DNA of 64,000 nucleotides, taken from positions 62,001 to 126,000 of the forward strand of contig JANUBW010000003.1 in NCBI GenBank assembly GCA_024809215.1, written 5' to 3'. The position numbers were made by a program, and so were the translations under genes. The notes beneath the pieces were generated by a model that saw nothing but the letters and a program-made list of their open reading frames with translations, had not been told where the DNA came from and did not search any database. The stretch comes from Niastella sp. OAS944. GTDB taxonomy: Bacteria; Bacteroidota; Bacteroidia; Chitinophagales; Chitinophagaceae. Below are positions 1 through 7,788 of the stretch, piece by piece. The number at the start of each line of letters is the position of its first letter. The first letter of the stretch is position 1.

Positions 1-591
1 GTGCACCGTTTTGGCCGTATTGTTATAAGCTGTTTGTTTATCACTTCCATTTAATAATTCAAGCGCAAACTCCAGGTAATAAAAACAGGCGATCACAGAA
101 CGAATGTGGCCATGGGTTACAGACGATACATCTTTTGTGATGGCATATCTTTCTTCTATATTGAAATTGCGGATGTAAAACAACAAGGGCAGAATACGCA
201 TGAGTGAACCGTTGCCATTATTACCTTCATCAAAATCACCGGCCAGTACAGGTTTTGTTCCTCTTTTTAATCGGTCAATGGCCCGGCTGGTAGTCATGCC
301 CATATCAAATACTTCACCACCCGCAGTCCAATAACCGTTTTCCAGCCATTGAATAAATCGATAACCGAGGTCATTCAGATCATATCCGTTACACAATGAT
401 TCTGCAAGGCAAAACATTAAAGAACTATCGTCGGAAAATGTACCCGGCGGTTGGTTATGGCTTTTATAACCTACAAAATCCTTTATAGGATCGAGCTTTA
501 AGGTTTCGCGACTTCTAAACTCTGCAGGTACGCCCAACGCATCACCTATAGCCACGCCAAATAAAGCTCCGTGAACAACATTTACTTTCAT
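1..591 (-). CDS. ADP-ribosylglycohydrolase family protein, 3' part outside the window
   Basis: The first 197 codons are visible and stay open to the window edge. The family (ARH/DraG) hydrolyses the ADP-ribosyl bond on modified proteins or small molecules using two Mg ions. Seen near the N-terminus: HGALFGVAIGDALGVPAEF, then PGTFSDDSS carrying the first metal-binding acidic pair, then GGEVF and NGNGSLMR, all typical of the family. The C-terminal DDTD metal motif lies beyond position 1 and could not be checked. It is closely similar to the neighbouring gene at 602-1554, so the two are tandem paralogs. The ATG at 591-589 is preceded by an AAAAGGA ribosome site that overlaps the stop of the upstream gene, so the two are co-transcribed and probably translationally linked. 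Confidence 0.88.
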   Translation of the reverse strand, partial: MKVNVVHGALFGVAIGDALGVPAEFRSRETLKLDPIKDFVGYKSHNQPPGTFSDDSSLMFCLAESLCNGYDLNDLGYRFIQWLENGYWTAGGEVFDMGMTTSRAIDRLKRGTKPVLAGDFDEGNNGNGSLMRILPLLFYIRNFNIEERYAITKDVSSVTHGHIRSVIACFYYLEFALELLNGSDKQTAYNNTAKTVH

Positions 592-601
592 ACATTTCCT
601 T

Positions 602-1554
602 TTAATAGTTCTCGTTTATATTCAATGATGTCGCCAACCGGTTGCACAGGTCGTTTATATCATTGCTTCTTTTTATTTCGTTGCGCCACTTTACAGGTAT
701 AGAATCAAACCCATAATAAATACCAGCCAATGCACCGGTTACCGAAGCGGTTGTATCAGTATCATCCCCGAGGTTTACGGCCTTAGTACAGCTTCTTCAT
801 AACTGCCTGTTCTCAACAGGCAAAACACAGCGGCCTCTATGGTAAGGTGGGCATGGTGAATGGTAATGATTGAGTCAACATTCTTCATAAACATTCTTCC
901 CCTTATCAAAACTTCTGCTATTTCCATTTCTTCTGGCGGAATGTTCTTTCCTCTAATACAATTGTAAACTGTATGCTGGGTTTTGAGAAGAGCCATCATT
1001 TTTTCACTCCCATTCAATAGTTCACGCGCAAACTCCAGGTAATAAAAACAGGCCAGGATGGTACGTATAGAACCATGCGTAATAACCGCCACTTCTCTTA
1101 TTATTCTATACCGTTCTTCTATATCAAAGTCCTTTATATAAAACAATAAAGGCAGTACACGCATCAATGATCCGTTACCATAACAATCAACTGCATAATT
1201 GCCCGATTGTAAGGGCGAAACGCCATCACGTAACCTGGTTATAGAATCCTCGGTTGATTTCCCAACACCAAACACTTCGCCACCGGCCGTCCAATACCCT
1301 TCAAAGAACCATTTCACAAAACGCTGGCCCATATCGTTCAGGTCGTAACCATGGCATAGTGATTCAGCTAAACAAAAAGTTAGTGAGCTATCGTCAGAGA
1401 ATGTACCGGGTGGTTGATTATGGGTTTGGTAACCTTCAAAATCTCTCACCCATTTTCCCTTTAACTCATCCCGCTTTTTAAATTCAACCGGCACGCCCAA
1501 TGCATCGCCAATGGCAAGGCCAAACAAAGCTCCGTGAACTGGTTTTGCTTTCAT
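602..1554 (-). pseudogene. ADP-ribosylglycohydrolase family protein, broken by a one-base frameshift
   Basis: Read without correction the protein stops after 259 residues at 775. If one base is added near 783, where AAA appears to have become AA on the coding strand, the frame continues with VNLGDDTDTTASVTGALAG and ends at 602 after ...NINENY. That tail holds the second metal-binding motif (DDTD), essential in characterised ARH enzymes. The first half is normal: HGALFGLAIGDALGVPVEF, PGTFSDDSS, GGEVF, NGSLMRVLPL. As written the gene would make an enzyme lacking half its metal site. Either it is a recent pseudogene or the base is missing from the assembly. It lies 5 bp after the NADAR gene and 10 bp before its own paralog, in one operon. 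Confidence 0.85.
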
Positions 1555-1559
1555 GTGGT

Positions 1560-2108
1560 TTAACTTAATAATTTATCGCGCACTTCCATTAAAGCAAAGC
1601 CCAACAGGTTGGTGCCGCGCCAGGTGTCGGGGTGCTGCGCTTCCTTTATATCCTGTCCTAAACCTATACCCCAAATAAAATCGCGCGGACTGGCTTCTAC
1701 TATTACCTGGTTACCGGTTTTAAGTAGAAATTCTTTTAATTGTTTGTGTTGCGAAAACTTATGTATGTTACCCGTTACTACAAGATCAAAACACTTTTCT
1801 TTCCATACATTAGCGTCAGAATTCTTTACCTTTCTGCCCCACGACTTGGCAGTACCCGGCTTTGGTGTTTTCAGAATTTGTTGTAACGCATCCGCATCAT
1901 TAAATAACCTTGCTTTCTCCGCCATCATCCAATGTTCTGCGGTATGATACAATGTTCCTTCCACCGTAAAGGGGTTGGGAAACCATTGGCTCAAACAAGA
2001 TTTATCAACCACTCCTGGTACTTTAGGCGTATGCCCCCAGAAGAAATAATACTTTACTTCCTCGCCTTGCTGATATTGTTGTTTTAACCAGTCTATTGAG
2101 TATTTCAT
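1560..2108 (-). CDS. NADAR family N-glycosidase (YbiA-like)
   Basis: A 182-residue protein of the NADAR family. Members cleave N-glycosidic bonds of ADP-ribose-like or riboflavin-precursor substrates, and some remove ADP-ribose from guanine bases. Family features visible in order: LSQWFPNPFTVEG near residue 40, TAEHWMMAEKARLF near 57, NIHKFSQHKQLKEFLL near 114, and the strongly conserved VEASPRDFIWGIGLG near 136, followed by WRGTNLLGFALMEVR at the C-terminus. Length is normal for the family. The gene follows the macrodomain gene after an 83-bp gap that can form a weak 6-bp hairpin, and precedes the ADP-ribosylglycohydrolase by 5 bp. Context points to ADP-ribose removal and recycling. The exact substrate cannot be read from sequence. 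Confidence 0.9.
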   Translation of the reverse strand: MKYSIDWLKQQYQQGEEVKYYFFWGHTPKVPGVVDKSCLSQWFPNPFTVEGTLYHTAEHWMMAEKARLFNDADALQQILKTPKPGTAKSWGRKVKNSDANVWKEKCFDLVVTGNIHKFSQHKQLKEFLLKTGNQVIVEASPRDFIWGIGLGQDIKEAQHPDTWRGTNLLGFALMEVRDKLLS

Positions 2109-2191
2109 TTTGCTTTATTTTTAAAATAGATCCATCGCCCCGCCATTAGCGAGGCAGGATCATACCATAGCTTAAACTCCAAATATTTTAT

Positions 2192-3013
2192 TTAAAATCT
2201 CTCTCTGAAAGGATCAATGATTTTCTCGTCGCTGGTTTTAACCGCGAACACTACCCTTTTGAACTGGTTGGCGAAGTTGCCGGTGAGTGCTTCTCTGAAC
2301 AGTTCTGCAATTATTGCAGGATCGTTTCTAAACACTCCGCATCCCCAGGCGCCAAGCACCAATGTAGTATGCTTATGATGCAAACATAGCGTTAACAGCT
2401 TTTCAATCCGCTTGCACATTACAGGTACTATCTTATCTGCATTCTTTTCTTCATTCTTGCGCACCGCACCTGCGTTTACAGCCGGAGATGTGATTATGGT
2501 TGTACATACTATTTCATCCAACAACTCACCATCTTCCGTTTTCAATATAGGTACCAGTGGTGAATAGATCATATGATCTGAATACAAACAAGTGTCTAAT
2601 TTCCGGTTGTACTTGTAGTACTCATCTGCCTTCAACAAACAGGGATACATTCCTGTAGCCCTTGCTATACACTCTTCCTGCGCCAGTGCACCACCAAGAA
2701 AACCGCCACCGGGATTTTTTGCCGAAGCAAAATTCAGGACCATCACATTTTCCTCGCCTTCACCTGCCAGGCGGCGTGCTGCATCGAGCGTGGTTTCGTT
2801 GTTTACTTCATACCGGGTTTGAAAACTGTTTTCATATTTGTTTCCAGCCCTCATTTCATCCAACTCCTGCGGTTTGTACAATCGTGTGTTGTCTTCCGCT
2901 TTTTTTTGAATACCGGTTATCTCTACTTTTTCTCCTTTGTTGTTTGTGTAATGTCCTTTCTCCAGAATCTCCAGTGTGTCTTTTGCTATTTCTATTCTTC
3001 TACTCTGTTTCAT
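2192..3013 (-). CDS. TIGR02452-type macrodomain protein, bacterial-type poly(ADP-ribose) glycohydrolase
   Basis: A 273-residue protein with the PARG signature GGGFLGGALAQEE near residues 101-113. This fits the GGG(x)6-8QEE pattern in which the second Glu is catalytic. An N-terminal helical segment of about 80 residues precedes the macrodomain core, as in microbial-type PARG proteins. VLNFASAKNPGGG and VLGAWGCGVFRNDP are the two ribose/phosphate-binding loops. Such enzymes release ADP-ribose from ADP-ribosylated targets. The gene begins 21 bp after the nicotinamide phosphoribosyltransferase gene, so it belongs to the same transcript. Freed ADP-ribose would be a natural substrate for the Nudix half of the first protein of the operon. 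Family assignment is firm; the physiological target is unknown. Confidence 0.92.
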   Translation of the reverse strand: MKQSRRIEIAKDTLEILEKGHYTNNKGEKVEITGIQKKAEDNTRLYKPQELDEMRAGNKYENSFQTRYEVNNETTLDAARRLAGEGEENVMVLNFASAKNPGGGFLGGALAQEECIARATGMYPCLLKADEYYKYNRKLDTCLYSDHMIYSPLVPILKTEDGELLDEIVCTTIITSPAVNAGAVRKNEEKNADKIVPVMCKRIEKLLTLCLHHKHTTLVLGAWGCGVFRNDPAIIAELFREALTGNFANQFKRVVFAVKTSDEKIIDPFRERF

Positions 3014-3034
3014 ACATTTTAAATTGAACGTGGT

Positions 3035-4474
3035 TTACTCCACCGCCACTTCTTTCACCACAACGGCCCGCTCTCTTATTTCTTCAAAGCTTACCGTGTT
3101 TATTAATTCTCCGTTTTCAAATACAGTTATCATTTGGTCTTCGTAACCGGGTGAGGTTTCTTTTCTCACTGTTTGATAACCGGCGTCGGTGCGTATTAAT
3201 TTTAATTGTCCTGCTTTTGATTTTTTAAACGATTGTACCAGTTTACCATGTGAGTCAACCTCTACAGGGTGCTTTTGAACATCTACCGGTTTGCCATTTA
3301 TTTCGGCATAAGAGCATTTGAAAGCAAACTTCTGTGTATCGCGGTCAACTTTTTGTAATAAAGCGCCGCCCATTCCCAACACTAAGTTTTCGGCACTGAT
3401 ACCATTTACTTTTAATGCGCCATAAATGCTGCGGATGCTTTGAACATTTATGCCGTCGCCTTGAATTACCCTTACCTGTGGTGGCAATACCTTATATCCT
3501 TTTTCATTGATGGTATAACCGAATTTGCTCAATAAGATATCGAACACTTTCAATAAGGTAAATACAGGGTCGCCGCTATCGGGACGAATTACGAGTACAC
3601 CATCACGGCTCAACACCAGGTCTTTTAATTCTGTTCCCCAGTAATCGCTACATGCTCTAAAGATGTCGAACGAATCAGATACGCAAGCCACAACACCTGT
3701 AGGGAATGTTTTTAAAATATGCTTGAACACATCCAACTCGCCTTCTTCACCTAACAGGGTACATACTGAGTGTTCTGTTGCAGGAACTGATAAACCCCAT
3801 ACTTTTTGTGTTTCGTAATACCGCTGTGCCAACACACTACCCATTAAGGTATCGCTTCCCAAAAAGTTGATCAGGTGCGCAGCACCACCAATACCAGCGC
3901 TTTCTACTGAGCTAACGCCCCGGAAACCAAAGTCGTTCAACACAAAATCAATGGCGGGTTTTGAAGCATCGGCGGCGGTTTCTTCAAAATACTCTTCTAC
4001 AATCTTCCGCACCTCGCGTGAAACCGTTGCTACGGTACAGGGATACCATACCTGCATCAACAGCGTTTCGAGGAAGTTAGATAACCAGAAACATTGGGGA
4101 TCGGTATTCTCAATGGTCATTAACACATTGTTCACCGGTACAACAGCGCCTTCTGGTATTGCTTTTATGCGCACCGGTAAACGACCCTTGTGTTTTTCAA
4201 CAATGTAATCGAACTTACTGCGATCAAACACATCGGTACGGCCAAACACCTGTGTTAAAAAACTTTCGGCTTCATCGATCTTTTCTTTGGTTATCACAAC
4301 GCCTTCTAAATAGTGTTTAAGAAAATACTGCAATCCAAAAAATACTGTTTCGTCAAACTGACCACCCCGGCTCTCGAGATAAGAGTAAATTTTTGTAGTA
4401 CCGGGATAGTATAATTTATGGTGTGAGTATTTATATGCGTCGGCTAATAATACAAAGTTCTCCTGCGTTTTCAT
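3035..4474 (-). CDS. nadV: nicotinamide phosphoribosyltransferase (NAMPT)
   Basis: This 479-residue enzyme joins nicotinamide and PRPP to give NMN, the committed step of salvage without deamidation. It is the normal length for NAMPT. Landmarks: SHHKLYYPGTTKIYSYLESRG at the N-terminus (first 20 residues decide the family), FGLQYFLK, DFGFRGVSS near 185, VPATEHSV near 228 containing the catalytic His equivalent, VIRPDSGDP near 297, IQGDGIN, and LGMGGALLQKVDRDTQKF near 366, typical of NAMPT rather than nicotinate phosphoribosyltransferase. It lies 47 bp downstream of the NMN adenylyltransferase gene, so nicotinamide to NMN to NAD can be made from one transcript. NADAR, PARG and ARH genes follow. 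Confidence 0.95.
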   Translation of the reverse strand: MKTQENFVLLADAYKYSHHKLYYPGTTKIYSYLESRGGQFDETVFFGLQYFLKHYLEGVVITKEKIDEAESFLTQVFGRTDVFDRSKFDYIVEKHKGRLPVRIKAIPEGAVVPVNNVLMTIENTDPQCFWLSNFLETLLMQVWYPCTVATVSREVRKIVEEYFEETAADASKPAIDFVLNDFGFRGVSSVESAGIGGAAHLINFLGSDTLMGSVLAQRYYETQKVWGLSVPATEHSVCTLLGEEGELDVFKHILKTFPTGVVACVSDSFDIFRACSDYWGTELKDLVLSRDGVLVIRPDSGDPVFTLLKVFDILLSKFGYTINEKGYKVLPPQVRVIQGDGINVQSIRSIYGALKVNGISAENLVLGMGGALLQKVDRDTQKFAFKCSYAEINGKPVDVQKHPVEVDSHGKLVQSFKKSKAGQLKLIRTDAGYQTVRKETSPGYEDQMITVFENGELINTVSFEEIRERAVVVKEVAVE

Positions 4475-4521
4475 ATAATAATGTTTTTATTTGTGAAGTA
4501 AGCTTATTAGGTACGTTTCAA

Positions 4522-5418
4522 TTATCCGTTTATACTCTTTAATAACAGGTTTACCAGTACGTGGTGTTCTTTAACAATATTTCCCTGCTGCATCATAGCA
4601 TTCAGTTCTTTTACCGGAAACCAGGCCAGTTCTTTCAGATCGTCGTTTGCCTGTGCATTTCCAAAAACCCATTGTGTTTTGAATAACAAGGTAACGATCT
4701 TATCGGCTTCAGAACGATAACGCCAGTCATCAATTTTAGCACTGCCTACATATTGCATGGCATTCACTTCCATATCGCCACATTCTTCCTGCAACTCGCG
4801 TCGTGCTGCTGCTTCATACGTATCATCAGTAGGATCAACAAACCCACCGGGGAAACGCCATTGTGGTGCGTTGCTTTTTTTGCCGAGTAATACCATCGTA
4901 TCGTTATCCTTTAACACCGCAATGTCAACCGTAGGGTACACTTTTGAATACATGTTCTGATAAGCATAATTAATACCCATTCTGAAATCTACTGATTCAA
5001 GAACTTTATCACTGTTATCGTTACGAATGGCGGTTGCAGAATGTTCACCATATTCGGGTAATGCTACTACCTGTATATTACCACTGTAATAAGGAATAAA
5101 ACAATCGCGGCTGCCATATAAGATAAACGGCTCTGAGGGAAAGGTATTTTGTAACAGCGTATCTATGTTCTTGCTCCAGGCCTCATCTGAAGGGTGATCG
5201 CTTAATGGTAATACCATCAGGTCGGGCGCATATTGCTTCAACATTCTTTCCCTTGTATAAAAATCGAACGGGTTGCGTTTGCTGCCTTTTACCGGCGAAA
5301 TGCCCAGCACCACTACTACTTTATTGTGTTTTGAACGAATTTCATCGAGTAAATACTTATGTCCATCGTGCAGGTACGGGGTCTGAAATCTTGCGATAAT
5401 AACACCAGTTGCTTTCAT
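4522..5418 (-). CDS. nadM: bifunctional NMN adenylyltransferase / Nudix hydrolase
   Basis: 298 residues with two domains. Residues 1-130 are an HxGH-type nucleotidyltransferase: ARFQTPYLHDGH at the start, GSKRNPF, and SATAIRN in place of the ISSTxxR motif. It would convert NMN plus ATP to NAD. Residues 155-298 are a Nudix domain with GGFVDPTDDTYEAAARREL followed by QEECG. The usual first Glu of the box is Asp here. The family member with this architecture is an NMN adenylyltransferase fused to an ADP-ribose pyrophosphatase. This is the first gene of the minus-strand operon. Its ATG lies directly against a palindromic operator, leaving a very short leader and no clear Shine-Dalgarno sequence. 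Confidence 0.93.
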   Translation of the reverse strand: MKATGVIIARFQTPYLHDGHKYLLDEIRSKHNKVVVVLGISPVKGSKRNPFDFYTRERMLKQYAPDLMVLPLSDHPSDEAWSKNIDTLLQNTFPSEPFILYGSRDCFIPYYSGNIQVVALPEYGEHSATAIRNDNSDKVLESVDFRMGINYAYQNMYSKVYPTVDIAVLKDNDTMVLLGKKSNAPQWRFPGGFVDPTDDTYEAAARRELQEECGDMEVNAMQYVGSAKIDDWRYRSEADKIVTLLFKTQWVFGNAQANDDLKELAWFPVKELNAMMQQGNIVKEHHVLVNLLLKSING

Positions 5419-5439
5419 TTTGCGTTATTTATACGCAAA
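5419..5439. promoter_or_regulatory. proximal operator of the NAD operon
   Basis: Inverted repeat TTTGCGT-N7-ACGCAAA, perfect in both 7-bp arms. It abuts the ATG of the NMN adenylyltransferase gene, and one arm shares its TTTG with the predicted -7 box. Binding here would block both RNA polymerase and the translation start region. The same half-site recurs at 5469-5491. The likely binder is the Nudix-type regulator at 7789-8475 (inference). Confidence 0.75.
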
Positions 5440-5466
5440 TCTAATACGCGGATTTGAATTATACAA
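5436..5466 (-). promoter_or_regulatory. predicted Bacteroidota-type promoter of the NAD operon
   Basis: On the minus strand a TTG (-33 element, 5466-5464) is followed after 20 bp by TAGATTTG (-7 element, 5443-5436). This matches the Bacteroidota consensus TTG / TAnnTTTG. The start of transcription would fall inside the proximal operator, giving a 5' leader of only about 10-15 nt. The promoter is bracketed by the two operators. Confidence 0.6.
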
Positions 5467-5468
5467 GT

Positions 5469-5491
5469 TTTTGCGTCAAATTCACGCAAAA
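5469..5491. promoter_or_regulatory. distal operator of the NAD operon
   Basis: Inverted repeat TTTTGCGT-N7-ACGCAAAA with perfect 8-bp arms, lying just upstream of the -33 element. Centre-to-centre distance to the proximal operator is 51 bp, close to five helical turns, so two bound proteins would face the same side of the DNA. Confidence 0.75.
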
Positions 5492-5503
5492 TAATTTGGC
5501 AGG

Positions 5504-7495
5504 CTATTTACTTTCCATATACAAAAACCTTACAAGTCGTTGAATTTCAAATACGCGCACATCAACTTGCCGCCTCTCGCTCATCAATTTATTCATTTCA
5601 TCAAGAAAGTTTGGATGTACAGCCTGTAGAAACTGGTTTATTTCAATGGCTGTACTAACTATATACAAACCATTCAGTTTTATATACCAGGGAAAATAAA
5701 ATGAATTGAAATATTGCTCGTTTTTTATTTCCAACTCTTCATTATTGTTGTTAACGAAGGTAATTTTAGTTGAATTGCCGGCAGTGCTCCAGGATTTTAG
5801 AAGAAAATACCAGTTCAATAATTCCCGGTTAATGGTTTTAACGCTATCAACCAGGGTTATAATTTTTTTGAGATCCGGATTATCTGACATTGAGGCGAAC
5901 AGATTGTATTTTTCCTGGTACTTCAATATAAAGATCTTACAACTGTCATAGTCAGCCTGGTTAAATGCCATATCATTAATGCTCGCTTGCTTTGCATAAA
6001 TAGCGGGCATTTTCTTTAAAAACTCTTCCACAGACCGCGCACCGATGGCATGTGGAAATTGGGGTAAGTCATTAACGGTATCAATCACCCTACTTTTTTG
6101 CGTTGTTATAAACTCGTTACCGTGGCGCGTGTATACCTGTTTGTTTTCAGTACTGCGCGCACAATTAAAGTGTGTATGAGTAAAAATAATATGCTTTATT
6201 CCGGCTGTTGCAAAGTTGTTAATCGTTTCCCGCCCGTTGACTTTCGTTACTTTACCTGTTGACATATTGTAATAAAAAACCGAGTCGCCGCGGGTGCACA
6301 CAATAGTCTCCCACTCTTTTAAACTTAAATTCCCATCGCCTGTTGCAAAAGGTAAGGTCAATAAATATTCCCAACCTGAATCATTACGCTGATAGATATT
6401 ATTACCAATATGGGCTATTGGTTTGCTCAATCCTATATGGCCAAATTTTACCGGTATGTCAGCTTTAGCATTAATATTGGTATATAAAGGAAATTGAGCG
6501 AGCCGGTTATGGCGGTTTATTTGCCATAAGGTATTTTTTCCCAGCACATATAAACTGCCGTTTTCACTAACGGCGCATGAGTAGTTTGTAATGTTGTTAA
6601 ATGCCATTACAGGATTAAACCTGCTGTCACATTTTACAAAACCTCCTTTTTTACGTTCCAAAAACAATACGTTGTTTTCAGCGTCGGTATAAAAATCTTT
6701 ATAGTTACTCAGTGGTACCCATTGTATTTTATCTGCCCTTGAATAAAAGACCTGGTTTTCCTGGCTTACCAGAATATAATTCCTGTAAATGGCAACGCGA
6801 TTAATTTCCTTCAGACTATCATCATTTGCTCTTTTGTATTTTAGCTGGCTGTATGGGGTTGCAATGATTGTCCAGTGTTTACAATTATCGCGGGTATATG
6901 CCAGTTGATTTTCAAGCCCGGCCTGCGACGATAGTATGCCAGTTCTTTTATTATTGAAATAGATTGTTGAATAGTGGTTCCGTTTATTGGTATTAATAAG
7001 CGGAATAGCAAAGTTTGTCCAGCTGGCGCCATAATCCTTTGTATAGGCAATACCTTCCCCCGCAACACATATCCACGCTACGCCATTATTAAGAAAAACA
7101 GCATCATCAACTGTTCCTTCAAAGCCTAATGTTACCGGCTCCCAGTTTTTACCGCCATCTATTGTACGGTAAATTAAATCCACGGTGGTTTTATTGTGCC
7201 TATATAATGTTTCCGTAACCAATACCGTATCGCCATTGAAATAATTGGTGTTTTTTATTTTAACGTTAGGACTATAAACTACTTTATCAAGTTCTTTGCG
7301 ACAAACCCCGTATATTGATTTGGCAGCTGCAACCTTACCACCCTCAGAAGCAACAGCCAGCTGGTTATTTTTATTTAATGCCAAACGGTAATTAGAATCG
7401 GAAAATACAATAGGGAACCCGTCACGGGTTTGGGCAGAAGATTTATTAAAGGGAATAATCAAAGCAATGATCAGCAGCCATACCGGGGTTTTCAT
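5504..7495 (-). CDS. exported beta-propeller protein with BNR/Asp-box repeats
   Basis: 663 residues. An N-terminal signal peptide (about residues 1-22, ending SSAQ) indicates export. Residues 25-350 contain repeats of the sialidase/YCF48 type: RTIDGGKNWEPV, TKDYGASWTNF and TRDNCKHWTII each resemble the Asp-box S/T-x-D-x-G-x-x-W. The C-terminal third (about 470-663) is probably helical and has no motif I recognise. It is therefore a propeller-like surface or periplasmic protein of unknown function; no catalytic residues can be assigned. It sits between the NAD operon and its presumed regulator gene on the same strand. Its stop is 13 bp from the distal operator, but nothing in the protein links it to NAD metabolism. 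The upstream region carries the 21-bp periodic array. Confidence 0.75.
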   Translation of the reverse strand: MKTPVWLLIIALIIPFNKSSAQTRDGFPIVFSDSNYRLALNKNNQLAVASEGGKVAAAKSIYGVCRKELDKVVYSPNVKIKNTNYFNGDTVLVTETLYRHNKTTVDLIYRTIDGGKNWEPVTLGFEGTVDDAVFLNNGVAWICVAGEGIAYTKDYGASWTNFAIPLINTNKRNHYSTIYFNNKRTGILSSQAGLENQLAYTRDNCKHWTIIATPYSQLKYKRANDDSLKEINRVAIYRNYILVSQENQVFYSRADKIQWVPLSNYKDFYTDAENNVLFLERKKGGFVKCDSRFNPVMAFNNITNYSCAVSENGSLYVLGKNTLWQINRHNRLAQFPLYTNINAKADIPVKFGHIGLSKPIAHIGNNIYQRNDSGWEYLLTLPFATGDGNLSLKEWETIVCTRGDSVFYYNMSTGKVTKVNGRETINNFATAGIKHIIFTHTHFNCARSTENKQVYTRHGNEFITTQKSRVIDTVNDLPQFPHAIGARSVEEFLKKMPAIYAKQASINDMAFNQADYDSCKIFILKYQEKYNLFASMSDNPDLKKIITLVDSVKTINRELLNWYFLLKSWSTAGNSTKITFVNNNNEELEIKNEQYFNSFYFPWYIKLNGLYIVSTAIEINQFLQAVHPNFLDEMNKLMSERRQVDVRVFEIQRLVRFLYMESK

Positions 7496-7603
7496 ACGAT
7501 GGATTTGGATAGGCAGGTAAAATACATTACATCTTTTTAATTATCAAGGCGTAGGATCATTTTACCCAAAAGCTCGGGGCGGTGCTATATCAAACGGTTT
7601 TGT

Positions 7604-7750
7604 TGAAAATCAATCAGATAGCCTCTATTTCAGTAAGTGTTATGGCTATTTTAGTAAATGTTGCTCCTATTACAGTGAGTGAAATAGCCTTCAAAGTTTC
7701 TTTTATAGCCATTTTAGTAAGAAAAATAGCCTTCAAAGAAACTTTTAACT
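7604..7750. repeat. degenerate tandem array with a 21-bp period
   Basis: Seven consecutive segments of exactly 21 bp can be laid out from 7604 to 7750. Three (7625, 7646, 7709) share the core TTTYAGTAAR near their start. Another two (7688 and 7730) share CCTTCAAAG. Several end in ATAG followed by CC. The region is non-coding on both strands and lies between the stop of the Nudix regulator gene and the start of the exported propeller gene. A 21-bp period equals two turns of B-DNA. Function unknown. Confidence 0.6.
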
Positions 7751-7775
7751 GAAATAGCGGTTGCCGCCCTATTTC
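7751..7775. other. inverted repeat after the Nudix regulator gene
   Basis: GAAATAG at 7751-7757 is the reverse complement of CTATTTC at 7769-7775. Inner GG and CC bases can extend the stem. It lies 14 bp past the stop of the regulator gene on the minus strand, so it could be a transcript end, but no T-run follows on that strand. Confidence 0.35.
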
Positions 7776-7788
7776 GTGTCAGAAAATT

